From positions 1 to 50,314 of the forward strand of contig NZ_RHOJ01000016.1 of assembly GCF_003946485.1 (NCBI RefSeq): a stretch of 50,314 nucleotides of DNA. The letters are read 5' to 3'. Below the pieces are notes generated by a model. It saw only the letters and a list, made by a program, of their open reading frames with translations, had not been told where the DNA came from and ran no database searches. Position numbers and translations under genes: made by a program. Of the stretch, positions 31,922 to 41,314 are shown piece by piece (positions within the stretch are counted from its first letter, which is position 1; every line of letters starts with the position of its first letter). This DNA is from Lacticaseibacillus jixianensis (GTDB lineage Bacteria; Bacillota; Bacilli; Lactobacillales; Lactobacillaceae).

Positions 31922-33025
31922 TTAGGCGATGACCGTGTATTCCTTCGGGGTGTGCGTGAATGGCTCGCAGCCGGTTTCCGTCACGTGAACACAATCCTCA
32001 ATGCGCACGCCGGCAACGCCGGGCACATAGATCCCCGGCTCGATCGAAAAGCACATTCCCGGCTGCAGCAGCATGTCGTTGCCAGCCATGATGGAAGGAA
32101 ATTCGTGCGTCGACATGCCAATGCCGTGGCCAAGCCGGTGATTGAAGTACTCCCCATAGCCGGCCTTGGTGATGATGTCGCGGGCGATTTTGTCCAGCGC
32201 CGCGGCGCGCATCCCGGGGCGAACTGCGGCCTGAGCGGTCAGCTGCGCCTCCAGGCAGACCTTGTGCAGCTCCTGCGCCTTGGCGGAGACACCCTGGCCA
32301 AAGGCGACCGTGCGGGTGGCATCGCTCATGTAGCCGTGGTTGTCGGTGCCGAGGTCAAAAAGGACCAACTCACCCGGCTTGATGGCGACTTGCTCGGGGC
32401 CGCCGTGGGGGTCGGCGGCGTCTTCTCCGGCCTGGACGATGGTGTCAAAAGACATGTGCATGACGCCTTCCTTCATCATGGCGTACTCAATTTCGGCCAC
32501 GACGCCCTGCTCGGTAATACCGGTGCGCAGGGCTTTGAATCCGGCAGCGAAGGCCCGGTCGGCTTGCCGGCCGGCCTCTTCCATCTGGGCGATCTCACTC
32601 GGCGTTTTGATCAGCTGCTGCGCTTCGATGAAGCGGCTGGCATCGGCAGGGAAGGTCGCCTGCGGAAACTGACGCATGATGGCCTCAAACTTGAAGACGG
32701 CCAGGTCGTCCTTTTCGATCCCCCAGCGCAAAGGGCTGGCAACGCGCTGCTTCAGCGCATCGGCGATCAGTGCGAAAGGCTCCTCGTGGTCAAGGTAGCC
32801 GACTACGGCGTACGGCCAACCGACCTTTTTGACCGCCTCAATCGACAGGGCAGGGACGAACAGCAATGGCTCCTGGTCTGGAAAGACGAACAGGCCCGTG
32901 ATGCGTTCCTCAGGGTCGGAGAAAAAGCCCGTGAAATAATTGATGTTAGTGAAGTTGCTGATGTATGCCACATCAAGGCTCTGGTCCGCGACCCAGGTCT
33001 GTAGTTGCTTCAGATGTTCGTTCAT
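31922..33025 (-). CDS. pepQ: Xaa-Pro dipeptidase PepQ
   Basis: 367 residues, start ATG 33025 with AAGGAGG. M24 metallopeptidase: N-terminal creatinase-like domain (about 1-130) and pita-bread catalytic domain with ligands in 'LFDLGTDNHGYMSDATRT', 'HRLGHGIGMSTHE' and 'GMCFSIEPGIYVPG'. It hydrolyses dipeptides with C-terminal proline. The divergent pepQ-ccpA arrangement is conserved in lactobacilli and shares a control region containing a cre-like site. Confidence 0.96.
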   Translation of the reverse strand: MNEHLKQLQTWVADQSLDVAYISNFTNINYFTGFFSDPEERITGLFVFPDQEPLLFVPALSIEAVKKVGWPYAVVGYLDHEEPFALIADALKQRVASPLRWGIEKDDLAVFKFEAIMRQFPQATFPADASRFIEAQQLIKTPSEIAQMEEAGRQADRAFAAGFKALRTGITEQGVVAEIEYAMMKEGVMHMSFDTIVQAGEDAADPHGGPEQVAIKPGELVLFDLGTDNHGYMSDATRTVAFGQGVSAKAQELHKVCLEAQLTAQAAVRPGMRAAALDKIARDIITKAGYGEYFNHRLGHGIGMSTHEFPSIMAGNDMLLQPGMCFSIEPGIYVPGVAGVRIEDCVHVTETGCEPFTHTPKEYTVIA

Positions 33026-33057
33026 AATGTAGCCTCCTTAGGTATTTTGGCCCTGTC

Positions 33058-33066
33058 AGTATAGCA
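33058..33066 (-). promoter_or_regulatory. Extended -10 promoter of pepQ
   Basis: On the minus strand TGC-TATACT, 33 bases upstream of the pepQ start. Confidence 0.5.
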
Positions 33067-33124
33067 TAGCCTTGGTCTGACGGCTTTCTGAAAAGTGCTT
33101 ATGAAAATTCCTTTGAAAAATTCA

Positions 33125-33138
33125 GTAAACCGCTTGCA
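33125..33138. promoter_or_regulatory. cre-like site in the pepQ-ccpA intergenic region
   Basis: GTAAACCGCTTGCA; read on the minus strand TGCAAGCGGTTTAC, which matches the cre consensus except for the final C position. It overlaps the -35 hexamer of the ccpA promoter, suggesting autoregulation by CcpA. Confidence 0.55.
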
Positions 33139-33162
33139 TTGCTGATTTACTTTTGCTACAGT
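33134..33162 (+). promoter_or_regulatory. ccpA promoter
   Basis: TTGCAT (33134-33139), 17-base spacer, TACAGT (33157-33162), 51 bases before the ccpA start. Confidence 0.65.
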
Positions 33163-33212
33163 AGATTGGAAATTAACGCAGACCCATTGCCTGTGTGAGG
33201 AGAGAATTCAAT

Positions 33213-34214
33213 ATGGAAAAGCAAACAATTACGATCTACGACGTCGCGCGTGAGGCCGGGGTCAGCATGGCAACGGTTTCCCGGGTGGTTAACGGGAACC
33301 CGAATGTTAAGCCGGCAACCCGTAAGAAGGTGCTGGAAGTCATCGATAAGCTGGATTACCGGCCAAACGCGGTGGCGCGTGGGTTGGCGTCTAAGAAGAC
33401 CACAACGGTCGGGGTCATCATTCCAGATGTCACCAACATGTTCTTCTCGAGCTTAGCGCGCGGGATCGACGACGTGGCCACCATGTACAAGTACAATATC
33501 ATCTTGGCTAATTCGGATGAGAACAGCCAAAAAGAGGTCCAGGTCCTGAACACTTTACTGGCCAAGCAGGTCGACGGGTTGATCTACATGGGCAACGACA
33601 TTTCCGATAACGTGCGCCAGGAGTTCTCCCGGAGCAAGACTCCCATTGTTCTCGCCGGTTCGGTCGACCCCGACGAACAGGTTGGCTCCGTCAACATTGA
33701 TTACGTCGCTGCGGTCGAGGCCGCGACCACACAGCTGATCAACGCGGGCTCAAAACAGGTCGCTTTGGTCACCGGGCCATTGACGCAGCCAATCAACGGT
33801 CAGTACCGGCTGAAGGGCTACAAGCAGGCACTGCAAAAGGCCGGCTTGGCCTACGACGAGAGCTTTGTCTTTGAAACCGAAACCAGTTACCACGCTGGTT
33901 TGGCCCTGTTTAATCAGTTGCAAAAGGCCGGCGCCAATGCGGCGATCGTCGGCGACGACGAAGTGGCGTTCGGGGTCCTGGACGGCGCGCTTGATGCCGG
34001 CGTCAAGGTGCCAGCGGACTTCCAGATCATCACGTCCAACAACACTAAGCTCACCGAGATGGCCCGCCCGCAGCTGACTTCGATCGATCAGCCTTTGTAT
34101 GATATCGGTGCCGTCGCGATGCGTCTGCTCACCAAGATGATGAACAAGGAAGACATCGACGAAAAGACCATCCGCCTTGGCTTTGATATCACAACCCGCA
34201 AGTCAACCCGCTAA
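33213..34214 (+). CDS. ccpA: Catabolite control protein A
   Basis: 333 residues from ATG 33213 (GAGGAGAG upstream), the standard CcpA length. LacI-type helix-turn-helix 'TIYDVAREAGVSMATVSRVV' (about 6-25), hinge 'RPNAVARGLASKKTTTVGVI', then the periplasmic-binding-protein-like core for HPr(Ser-P) and effector binding. It is the global carbon regulator, acting at cre sites; likely targets here are glpF and itself. Followed by a bidirectional terminator. Confidence 0.97.
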   Translation: MEKQTITIYDVAREAGVSMATVSRVVNGNPNVKPATRKKVLEVIDKLDYRPNAVARGLASKKTTTVGVIIPDVTNMFFSSLARGIDDVATMYKYNIILANSDENSQKEVQVLNTLLAKQVDGLIYMGNDISDNVRQEFSRSKTPIVLAGSVDPDEQVGSVNIDYVAAVEAATTQLINAGSKQVALVTGPLTQPINGQYRLKGYKQALQKAGLAYDESFVFETETSYHAGLALFNQLQKAGANAAIVGDDEVAFGVLDGALDAGVKVPADFQIITSNNTKLTEMARPQLTSIDQPLYDIGAVAMRLLTKMMNKEDIDEKTIRLGFDITTRKSTR

Positions 34215-34222
34215 GCACACGC

Positions 34223-34262
34223 CAAACCGCCCACCCAGAAAACTTCTGGGTGGGCGGTTTTT
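34223..34262. terminator. Bidirectional terminator between ccpA and the penicillin-binding protein gene
   Basis: AAACCGCCCACCCAGAA and TTCTGGGTGGGCGGTTT form a 17-bp perfect stem with A and T tracts on either side. Confidence 0.95.
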
Positions 34263-34275
34263 GCGTGCTGGCTTG

Positions 34276-36753
34276 TCACTGCGCCGGAGCGGCCGTGCTG
34301 CTGGCCGCTTCGCTCGATGCGGTCGCTTCACTGGTGGAACTGGCAACGCTACTGCTACTCGTACTGCTCGACTCATCCGGTTTAGGCTTGACCGCCTTTT
34401 GGGGATTGGTAAAGTTAGCCCAGAAGTCCGCGTAATTGGCGGCGGTGCCGCCAATGCCGAACTGGGCCTGCGTCACCCCCGGGGTGTAGTTGTAGGAGAG
34501 GTTGGCCGTGGTGTCGCCGGTGAGCGTGATGGTGCTATCACCCAGGTGGACCGTTCCGTTGCGCTCGCCAGTCTTACTGTTGACGGCCGTGGTCCGCACG
34601 CCGCTTGGCCGGCTCATGGTCTTGTTCACTTCAAACTGTTGGGGGATCAAGCGGTACACGGCATTGGCCAAGGCCGCCCAGTACTGCTGGTTGATCGCAG
34701 AGCCGTTAGAGCTCATGACGTGATTGGCACCGTTATCGTTGTCGTAGCCCATCCAGCTGGCCATGGTAATGCCCGGCGTTGAGCCGATAAACCAGAGGTC
34801 CTTGTAGTCGTTTGAGGTCCCGGTCTTGGCGATCAGGTTGCCGCTGTTAAACGCGACGCTACTGCCGGCTGTGATCCCGGTCCCACTCAGAATGGTTTGA
34901 TGCAACATTTGCGCCATGATGTAGCTAGTGGCCTTAGAGAAGACCTTGCGCGGTGTTTCCTTGTGCTGATACACGATCTTTCCCGTGGGGTCGACGATCT
35001 TCTCAATCACGTAAGGGGTGACGTTGGTCCCGCCGCGAGCAAAAGTGGCAAAGGCGCCAGCGGCTTCCTGGACAGTTTCGCCGTACTTGGCACCACCGAG
35101 GGCGAGGCCGAGGTTCTGGTAGTCGTCGTCGGTCAGGCTGGTCACGCCCATCTTTTGCATGTAGGATTTGACGTTGACCTGTTTCATGACATGGTCGTAA
35201 AGGTTCACGGCAGGGATGTTGTAAGAATTCTTCAGCGCAGTGGTGGCGTCAACGAACTTGTTCAAGATCACCCCGCCGTAGTCAGTCACGGAGTAGCCGG
35301 AGAAGTTGGTCTTGAAGTCGGCAAGCATCGTCTTGGAGCCGATCATCTTGTTTTCGATCGCGGGGCCGTAAACGGCGGTTGGCTTAATTGACGAACCGGG
35401 GCTGCGCTTGGTGTAAATATGGTTGACCTCCCCGGCCGTGCCGCCGACAAAGCCAAGGATCGCGCCCGTTTGGTTGTCGAGCAGCACCGTTCCGTTTTGG
35501 ACCGGTTGCTTCACCGCCGAGTAGCCGCCGGTGGTCGTGTTCTTGACGTAGCTGGTGTAGGTGGCCCCAAAGCCGCCCTTGTGCTGGTCAACGACGTTTT
35601 GCATCGCGTCGTAGACCTGTTTGTTGATGGTGGCGTGGACTTGGTAGCCGCGGGTGGTGAGCTGCTCGCCGGCCGTCTTCATGTACATGGCCTTAAGGGC
35701 GCTGTTTCTCGTCAGATCAGCCTTGGTGTGACCGTCGGCGGCGGCCAGTTTATCGGCGAGGATCGCCTTGGCTTCGGATTCGACCATGTTGTAGACGTAG
35801 CTGGACGAGCCCGTTTGAACAGTGGCGCTGCCAGGCTTGAGGAAGGCCTTTTTCAAGTCGAAAGCCTTGGCCGTGTCGTACTGCGCCTTGGTGATCGTGC
35901 CGGCGCGGTACATGCGGAAAAGCACGGTTTTCTGCCGGTTCAGGCCGGCGCTCAGATCAGTCTTGAAGGCACCGGTGTTGGTGTAAGGCGTGTAGGCGGA
36001 AGGACTTTGCGGCAGGCCGGCGATAAACGCGCTTTCGGCGAGGTTGATGTCCTTGACGTTCTTGCCGAATAGGCCTCTTGCGGCCGTTTGAACCCCCGCG
36101 ATGTTTTGGCCGCGGTTGTTGCGCCCCAGGGTAATGATGTTCAGGTATTCCTCGAGCAGCTGCTGCTTGGTGTAATACTTATTTAACCGCAGGGCCATCA
36201 TGATCTCGGTGGCCTTGCGCTTGAATGTGGTCTGCGAATTCAGGAACTGAAGCTTGACGACCTGCTGGGTCAAAGTCGAGCCGCCGGTCTGCCCGCCGAC
36301 GCCGGTGAGCTCAGTGAGCACGGCCCGGACCAGGGCCTTGGGCATGACGCCGCTGTTCGTCCAAAAGTCCTCATCCTCGGTGCTAACGATGGCCTTTTGC
36401 AGCCACGGCGACACAGCGTCAAGCGTGACCGTGTCGCGGATCAGGTCGCTTTTGACTGGGCCGATCTCCACGTTGTGGGCGTAGTACAGGCGGGTGGAGG
36501 TCTCCACGTTGCTGAGTGTGCGCGTCATCGCCGCCTTAGTGGGGACTTCAGTCTTATCGATGATGGCAGCAAAGTAGCCGCCCAGCAGGCCGACCCCAAA
36601 CGTGCCAGCAATGATGATGAAGCCGACGAGGTAGTAAGCAAGTGATTTAAATGTGCGCAGTCCGGTGCTTAGGTATAGCGGCCAAGTTTGGCGGCTCAGC
36701 TTTGGTAATGGGTTGCGGCTGGACTGGCTACCGGTGTGGCGGTTTTTGGTCAC
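34276..36753 (-). CDS. Class A penicillin-binding protein, PBP1A type
   Basis: 825 residues from GTG 36753 (GGGAG eight bases upstream); the frame extends 17 codons further but without a start context. Cytoplasmic basic tail, one membrane anchor (about 36-62), glycosyltransferase 51 domain ('VSTEDEDFWTNSG', 'GGSTLTQQVVK'), then transpeptidase domain with SxxK in 'GSSIKPTAVYG', SxN in 'KNSYNIPA' and 'AKTGTSNDYK'. The C-terminal ~40 residues are almost only Ser, Ala, Thr and Glu, a low-complexity tail of the kind often seen in lactic acid bacteria. It polymerises and crosslinks peptidoglycan. Orthology to PBP1a versus PBP2a is not certain. Confidence 0.93.
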   Translation of the reverse strand: MTKNRHTGSQSSRNPLPKLSRQTWPLYLSTGLRTFKSLAYYLVGFIIIAGTFGVGLLGGYFAAIIDKTEVPTKAAMTRTLSNVETSTRLYYAHNVEIGPVKSDLIRDTVTLDAVSPWLQKAIVSTEDEDFWTNSGVMPKALVRAVLTELTGVGGQTGGSTLTQQVVKLQFLNSQTTFKRKATEIMMALRLNKYYTKQQLLEEYLNIITLGRNNRGQNIAGVQTAARGLFGKNVKDINLAESAFIAGLPQSPSAYTPYTNTGAFKTDLSAGLNRQKTVLFRMYRAGTITKAQYDTAKAFDLKKAFLKPGSATVQTGSSSYVYNMVESEAKAILADKLAAADGHTKADLTRNSALKAMYMKTAGEQLTTRGYQVHATINKQVYDAMQNVVDQHKGGFGATYTSYVKNTTTGGYSAVKQPVQNGTVLLDNQTGAILGFVGGTAGEVNHIYTKRSPGSSIKPTAVYGPAIENKMIGSKTMLADFKTNFSGYSVTDYGGVILNKFVDATTALKNSYNIPAVNLYDHVMKQVNVKSYMQKMGVTSLTDDDYQNLGLALGGAKYGETVQEAAGAFATFARGGTNVTPYVIEKIVDPTGKIVYQHKETPRKVFSKATSYIMAQMLHQTILSGTGITAGSSVAFNSGNLIAKTGTSNDYKDLWFIGSTPGITMASWMGYDNDNGANHVMSSNGSAINQQYWAALANAVYRLIPQQFEVNKTMSRPSGVRTTAVNSKTGERNGTVHLGDSTITLTGDTTANLSYNYTPGVTQAQFGIGGTAANYADFWANFTNPQKAVKPKPDESSSTSSSSVASSTSEATASSEAASSTAAPAQ

Positions 36754-36867
36754 GGTATGTTCTCCCTTTATTTGATACGGATACTTGCTGGTATTATACC
36801 CCAAATTTTACCCCGGTGTTTTGGCCGGCGTGATAGACTACCAGTAAACACTTGTTGGAGGCACGCC

Positions 36868-37554
36868 ATGTACAACACGATCCTGTTTGATGTCGACGAT
36901 ACGCTGCTGGACTTCAAGGCTGGGGAACTACTTTGTCTGAAGCAGACGATCACGGCCCTGAAAGTGCCCTATACGCCTGTGCTCGAGGCCCGGTACTTGG
37001 CCATCAACGCCGGTTTATGGGAAGCGTATGAGGCCGGCCAGATCCGGCGTGAGCAGATTTTCACGCGCCGCTTCACCCAGCTGTTTCGCGAATTTCACAT
37101 TGACGCGGACGGCCTCGCCGCCGAGAAACGGTACCATCACCTGCTCGACCAGCAGGCCATTGTGCTGCCGCACGTCGCAGCGACACTTGAGGCGTTGCGC
37201 GACTGCCGGCTGTACGTGGTCTCAAACGGGGTGGAGGCCGTCCAGCACGCGCGGTTGACCAAGGCGGGCCTGATCGATTTTTTTGCCGACATTTTCGTTT
37301 CGGACGTGATCGGCGCACCGAAACCAACCATGGCGTTTTTTGATTACGTGATCAAACGGATCCCGCACTTTGACCCGCGCCGGACGCTGATCGTGGGCGA
37401 CTCCCTGACCTCTGATATCCAAGGTGGCCGCAATGCCAAGATTGATTCAGTGTGGTTCAATCCGCACCTGGTGCCCAACCGCACGGCGATCACGCCGGTG
37501 TATCAGCTCAGTGAGTTTGCGGCACTGACTACCCTGGTGGCAGGAACAAGGTGA
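36868..37554 (+). CDS. HAD-superfamily nucleotidase, YjjG type
   Basis: 228 residues from ATG 36868 (TTGGAGG upstream). HAD motif I 'LFDVDDTLLDF' (6-16), motif II 'YVVSNGVEAVQ', motif III lysine in 'IGAPKPTMAFFDYV', motif IV 'LIVGDSLTSDIQGG'. The DVDDTLLDF form and four-helix cap match the YjjG/YfnB branch, which dephosphorylates pyrimidine 5'-nucleotides, including non-canonical ones. Divergent from the penicillin-binding protein gene across a 114-base region that has TATAAT for the minus strand (36793-36798). Confidence 0.85.
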   Translation: MYNTILFDVDDTLLDFKAGELLCLKQTITALKVPYTPVLEARYLAINAGLWEAYEAGQIRREQIFTRRFTQLFREFHIDADGLAAEKRYHHLLDQQAIVLPHVAATLEALRDCRLYVVSNGVEAVQHARLTKAGLIDFFADIFVSDVIGAPKPTMAFFDYVIKRIPHFDPRRTLIVGDSLTSDIQGGRNAKIDSVWFNPHLVPNRTAITPVYQLSEFAALTTLVAGTR

Positions 37555-37598
37555 AAGCATGCCAGCACGCGTAGGCACCACGCGCCAGTCAGATAAAT

Positions 37599-37639
37599 GC
37601 CCTGCCCCTGCGATTCGTCCTGAATCGGCGGGGCAGGGC
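37599..37639. terminator. Hairpin between the HAD gene and birA
   Basis: GCCCTGCCCC...GGGGCAGGGC with an inner GATTC/GAATC stem. Flanking T tracts are modest on both strands. It probably terminates both convergent transcripts. Confidence 0.75.
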
Positions 37640-37652
37640 ATTTGGTTTGCGC

Positions 37653-38402
37653 TTAACGGCGGCGCATTGTGCCGTCCTGAATAGGCTTGGGCCCGCTCGG
37701 GGTCTGCAAAATGGCGGCCCCGTCAGCGGCAAACCCAACCAGCACGCCTGCCGCTCTCTGGCCGAGGGCGCTGATGGTCACTGGGACGTTAAGCCAGGCG
37801 GCGTGCCGCCGAAACGCTGGCATGATCTCGTCAGGGTGGGCGAGCAGGCACATGAAGGTGGTGAGCCAGGTACTGATCAGCGCCGCGCGCGGCCCAAGCT
37901 CTGGAACGCTGGCCAGCAGGGCCCCCACCTTCTGGCCGCCGCTCACTTGGCGCTGGGGGTCAGGGGCCAGATTCAAGCCGATGCCGACGATCAACTGCGG
38001 GTGAGGGCCGGGGATCACTTCCGTTAAAATCCCGGCCACCTTGCGGTCGGCAAGCAGCAGATCGTTGACCCATTTGATCGTGGTCTGGCGCTGCCACACC
38101 GCAAAAGTGGCGTGTTGCAAAGCCACGCCGGCGGCCGGTGTCACCAGGCAAAGCGGCGCCTGTGCCGGCAGTGTCAGCGCCGCCGACCAGTAAAGACCGG
38201 TGTCAGCCGGTGAACTGAAGTGATGGCCCTGGCGGCCGACCCCGGCGGTCTGCTGCCGGGCGGTGAGCAGCAGTGGCAGCAAACCGCCGGTTTTTAGCAG
38301 GCGTGCGGCCTGCCGGTTCGTTGAGTCGATCGTGGCGTAGCTGGTTACGCGGTCCTGCCAGACCGGCGGCAAAGCGGCCTTTAGTTGGTCTTCAAAAGTC
38401 AT
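37653..38402 (-). CDS. birA: Biotin-[acetyl-CoA-carboxylase] ligase, catalytic domain only
   Basis: 249 residues from ATG 38402. Catalytic motifs: 'TIDSTNRQAARLL', 'TAGVGRQGHHFSSP' (biotinyl-AMP loop), 'KWVNDLLLADRKVAGIL' and 'GIGLNLAPD'; a small C-terminal SH3-like domain follows ('AAGVLVGFAADGAAIL'). It attaches biotin to acetyl-CoA or pyruvate carboxylase. There is no N-terminal winged helix, so unlike classical BirA it should not act as a DNA-binding repressor. Downstream of pepV on the same strand, separated by a weak hairpin. Confidence 0.92.
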   Translation of the reverse strand: MTFEDQLKAALPPVWQDRVTSYATIDSTNRQAARLLKTGGLLPLLLTARQQTAGVGRQGHHFSSPADTGLYWSAALTLPAQAPLCLVTPAAGVALQHATFAVWQRQTTIKWVNDLLLADRKVAGILTEVIPGPHPQLIVGIGLNLAPDPQRQVSGGQKVGALLASVPELGPRAALISTWLTTFMCLLAHPDEIMPAFRRHAAWLNVPVTISALGQRAAGVLVGFAADGAAILQTPSGPKPIQDGTMRRR

Positions 38403-38415
38403 GGCTGCCTCCACT

Positions 38416-38448
38416 GAAAACGCCGTAGCCCAAGGCCACGGCGTTTTC
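38416..38448 (-). terminator. Hairpin between pepV and birA
   Basis: On the minus strand GAAAACGCCGT and ACGGCGTTTTC stem with a TTTT tail inside the stem. Possibly a weak terminator of pepV. Confidence 0.5.
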
Positions 38449-38450
38449 AC

Positions 38451-39854
38451 TTACTTTGCTAGCTGGCTGATCGCGTCTGCGTAAATCGCGACCGCCTGGA
38501 TCAAGCTGTCGATGGTCATGTATTCATTCGCCTGATGCATCACGTTTTCTGCGTCTGGCATCAGCGCCCCATAGGCGACGCCGCGCGTGATGATGCGGCC
38601 GTATGTCCCGCCACCGATCACTTGCTCGTGGCCCGCCTGACCGGTGTGCTGCTCGTAAACTCGGAGCAGGGTCTTAACCAGCGGGTCATCGCCGGACACA
38701 TAGTGCGGCGGCTGGGCGTGGCCGTTCACGGCGACGCTGACGTGGTCGGCACCGAGCGTCTTGGTGATCGCCGCGATGATGGTATCCGGATCGGTGCCTT
38801 GCGGGTAGCGCACGTTCAGCATGACGGTTTGCTCGCCGGCTGGGTCGTAGCTGAACAGGTCGGGACTGGCGGTGAGCTCACCCATGACGGCGTCCTCGTG
38901 GGCGATGCCCAGCAGGTGCCCGCGTGAGTCCTCGTGCATGTGGGCCGCAATGGCTTCAACGTACTGGTGCCCGGTGGGGTCAAGGTCCAGTTCGGTCAGC
39001 AGGGCGGCCAGGTGGGTGGCGGCATTGATCCCGTCTTTCGGCTCCTGCGCATGAGCGCCCTTCCCAGTGAGGGTGATGATCACCCCGTCATCGGTGCGGC
39101 CTTCTTCCACCGTGATCCCCGGTTCGGTGTTTTTTTGCTCGATCAGCGCGGTTAACGCCTCTGGCGCAGTGCCCGTTAAGGTCGCGGTAGCCGTTTGGGG
39201 CACCATGTTGACCCGGATGCCCGCCTCAAACTTGGTCAAAGTCAGCGCGCTGGAAGCGGCTGGCTGCGGCTTGAAGGTGATGGCGAAAGTGGCGATGCCC
39301 TTTTCACCGTTGATGATCGGAAATTCGGCGTCGGGAGAGAAGCCGAAGTCTGGCGCGGGCTCTTGTTCAAGGTAGCGGTTGATCCCGACCCATTCGGATT
39401 CCTCATCGGTGCCAATAATGAAGTGGATCTTCTTGTTCACCGGCAGCCCCAAGTCGCGCACCAGCTTGAGGGCGTAATAAGCCGCGATACTCGGGCCCTT
39501 GTCGTCGGAGGCGCCGCGCGCGTAGAGGCGACCATCCTTTTCCACCGGGGTAAAAGGATCAGTGGTCCAACCAGGACCGGCGGGCACGACATCCATGTGG
39601 CCAAACAGGCCGAAGATCTCGTCGCCATCCCCATACTCGATGCGGCCGGCAACGTTATCGACGTTCAGGGTGTTGAAGCCATCGCGTTCGGCTAGGCCAA
39701 GCATCGCCTGCAAGGCCTTGGCCGGGCCTGGGCCCAAGGGAAACTCGGCAGTCTTGTGCGCAACGTCGCGAGCAGAGTCAATTTGCAGTAGAGACTTGAG
39801 GTCTAAGAGCAGTTGCGGGCGGATCTTTTCTGCTTCAGCTTGCCAGTTGGTCAT
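38451..39854 (-). CDS. pepV: Dipeptidase PepV
   Basis: 467 residues, the usual PepV length. M20 metallopeptidase with '[15 protein letters not shown]', '[15 protein letters not shown]' and '[15 protein letters not shown]' carrying the zinc ligands and catalytic Glu. A lid domain sits between the two catalytic halves. It hydrolyses unspecific dipeptides in the cytosol. No strong ribosome site is visible, though GGGATAA precedes the ATG. A TATGAT -10 candidate lies near 39892-39897. Confidence 0.95.
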   Translation of the reverse strand: MTNWQAEAEKIRPQLLLDLKSLLQIDSARDVAHKTAEFPLGPGPAKALQAMLGLAERDGFNTLNVDNVAGRIEYGDGDEIFGLFGHMDVVPAGPGWTTDPFTPVEKDGRLYARGASDDKGPSIAAYYALKLVRDLGLPVNKKIHFIIGTDEESEWVGINRYLEQEPAPDFGFSPDAEFPIINGEKGIATFAITFKPQPAASSALTLTKFEAGIRVNMVPQTATATLTGTAPEALTALIEQKNTEPGITVEEGRTDDGVIITLTGKGAHAQEPKDGINAATHLAALLTELDLDPTGHQYVEAIAAHMHEDSRGHLLGIAHEDAVMGELTASPDLFSYDPAGEQTVMLNVRYPQGTDPDTIIAAITKTLGADHVSVAVNGHAQPPHYVSGDDPLVKTLLRVYEQHTGQAGHEQVIGGGTYGRIITRGVAYGALMPDAENVMHQANEYMTIDSLIQAVAIYADAISQLAK

Positions 39855-39924
39855 AATTATCCCAGCTTTCTTTAGTTGATTAATTAAACCATATCATACC
39901 GCCTGACGCAGACTCCAGCCTAAA

Positions 39925-41235
39925 CTATCCAAGGACAGGGAGATTCAGTAGCGCCGAGTGCGGCGTCAGTCGCAGGGCGACCTGACTGGGCCACAGGCCG
40001 GTGGGATGGGCGGGTAGCTCTAAGCTGGCAATTGGGGTTTTGAGCTGGCAAGCGGTCAATTTAAGCCAGCCGCCTGCGACGTGGATCCAGGTGGTCGCCC
40101 CGCTTTGGTGCACGGCGTTGATGGTCACCTGGGTATTGTTGACGGCCCAGCCGGCGCGCCCTGCGCTTTGCCTTGGGGCCGGATGCAGCGCCACGGCCAG
40201 GCGAGAGGTGTGGATCCATGCCGTTTGCCCGATCAGCTGATTCAGCGTGCCGGCTTGCGGCGCGAGGACGACGGTCAGTGCGGGGACAAACTGGTTTTGC
40301 GACAGCTGAAAGAATGTGCCGGCGTCGCTTTCAACGAGCTTGCGCACTGCAAAAGCAGCCCGGGCCGGCACCGTCTTACCAGTCGGCACCGGGGTGTAAG
40401 GATTCTTGACGATGGGCAAAGCGGCAGTGGAAACGTTGGTGGCCAGTCCCTCTTTGTGCACGGTGGTGGCCTCGGCTTTAAGGGTGGCATACTCGTGGGC
40501 CACGGCCGGATAGTTTGTGACCACGCCGTCGATGTTAAGGTTGGCGAGCCACTGCCATTTGGTCGGGGTCTCGGTCATTTCGTCCCAAGCGTAGACTTTC
40601 AGGCCCGCGGCGTGCAGGGAGGCCACCAGCTGCGGCGTCAGCAGGTCGGTTGAAAGGTCAATGCCGGTCACGTACTGAAAAAGCGAATAGTTGATCCGTT
40701 TGAGGGAGCCGGCGATAAATAGTCTTGGGCAAGCGGGCAACACTTTTTGCAGCCGCTTGAGGCTGCCTAACGAAAAGGAATGGAACATGACCCGCTTTTG
40801 CATTCCGTAGCGGTTGACTAGGGCGGCAATTTTTTCCTCCAGCTGAGGGTGCGGCTCGTCTTTTTTGATCTTAGTTTCGATCAGGAACTTCTGCGGCCCG
40901 TGTTGATAATGGGTAAAGAGTTCCTGCAGGCTGTGAACCGGTTCGCCATTTTTGGTATGATAGCCCTGCAAAGTCCGAAACGGGGTTTGGGCGATGACTG
41001 CGTTCACGCCAGTCATACGCAGCGTGGTGGGGTCGTGCTGAATGACGACCACGCCGTCAGCGGACTCGTGAACGTCCAGCTCAACGTAGGCGGCTCCGTC
41101 GGCAAAGGCCAAGTCGTCGCTTTGAAAGGTCTGCTCGGGGGCCTTCAGCGGGTCGCCGCGGTGGCCGACAACCACGAAGCCGGCTAAGCCGAGGTAAAGC
41201 AGGCAAAGTAGGACTGCATGGAACCATTTAGTCAT
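39925..41235 (-). CDS. Membrane-anchored glycerophosphodiester phosphodiesterase with C-terminal surface domains
   Basis: 436 residues from ATG 41235 (AAAGGA upstream; a GTG at 41241 is an alternative). N-terminal hydrophobic anchor or signal (about 4-23), then a GDPD TIM barrel: 'VGHRGDPLKAPEQT', 'YVELDVHESADGVVVIQHDP' (catalytic Glu, Asp, His) and 'FLIETKIK'. After residue ~290 come two SH3/SLAP-like segments of ~60 residues ('KTVPARAAFAVRKLVESDAG', 'GRAGWAVNNTQVTINAVHQ', 'WIHVAGGWLKLTA'), probably for cell-wall attachment. It would act outside the cell on glycerophosphodiesters, perhaps lipoteichoic acid fragments; substrate inferred. Confidence 0.88.
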   Translation of the reverse strand: MTKWFHAVLLCLLYLGLAGFVVVGHRGDPLKAPEQTFQSDDLAFADGAAYVELDVHESADGVVVIQHDPTTLRMTGVNAVIAQTPFRTLQGYHTKNGEPVHSLQELFTHYQHGPQKFLIETKIKKDEPHPQLEEKIAALVNRYGMQKRVMFHSFSLGSLKRLQKVLPACPRLFIAGSLKRINYSLFQYVTGIDLSTDLLTPQLVASLHAAGLKVYAWDEMTETPTKWQWLANLNIDGVVTNYPAVAHEYATLKAEATTVHKEGLATNVSTAALPIVKNPYTPVPTGKTVPARAAFAVRKLVESDAGTFFQLSQNQFVPALTVVLAPQAGTLNQLIGQTAWIHTSRLAVALHPAPRQSAGRAGWAVNNTQVTINAVHQSGATTWIHVAGGWLKLTACQLKTPIASLELPAHPTGLWPSQVALRLTPHSALLNLPVLG

Positions 41236-41314
41236 CAGCACGCCGTCCTTTCTCTGTATTAATAAAAAAACCTTAGCACACTTTACCATTTTGTGTGTGA
41301 TTGGGGAGGCAACC

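Noticed and set aside
31952-33004. 350-residue plus-strand frame opposite pepQ
   Set aside because: PepQ on the minus strand has full motifs and ribosome site; the plus frame is its shadow.
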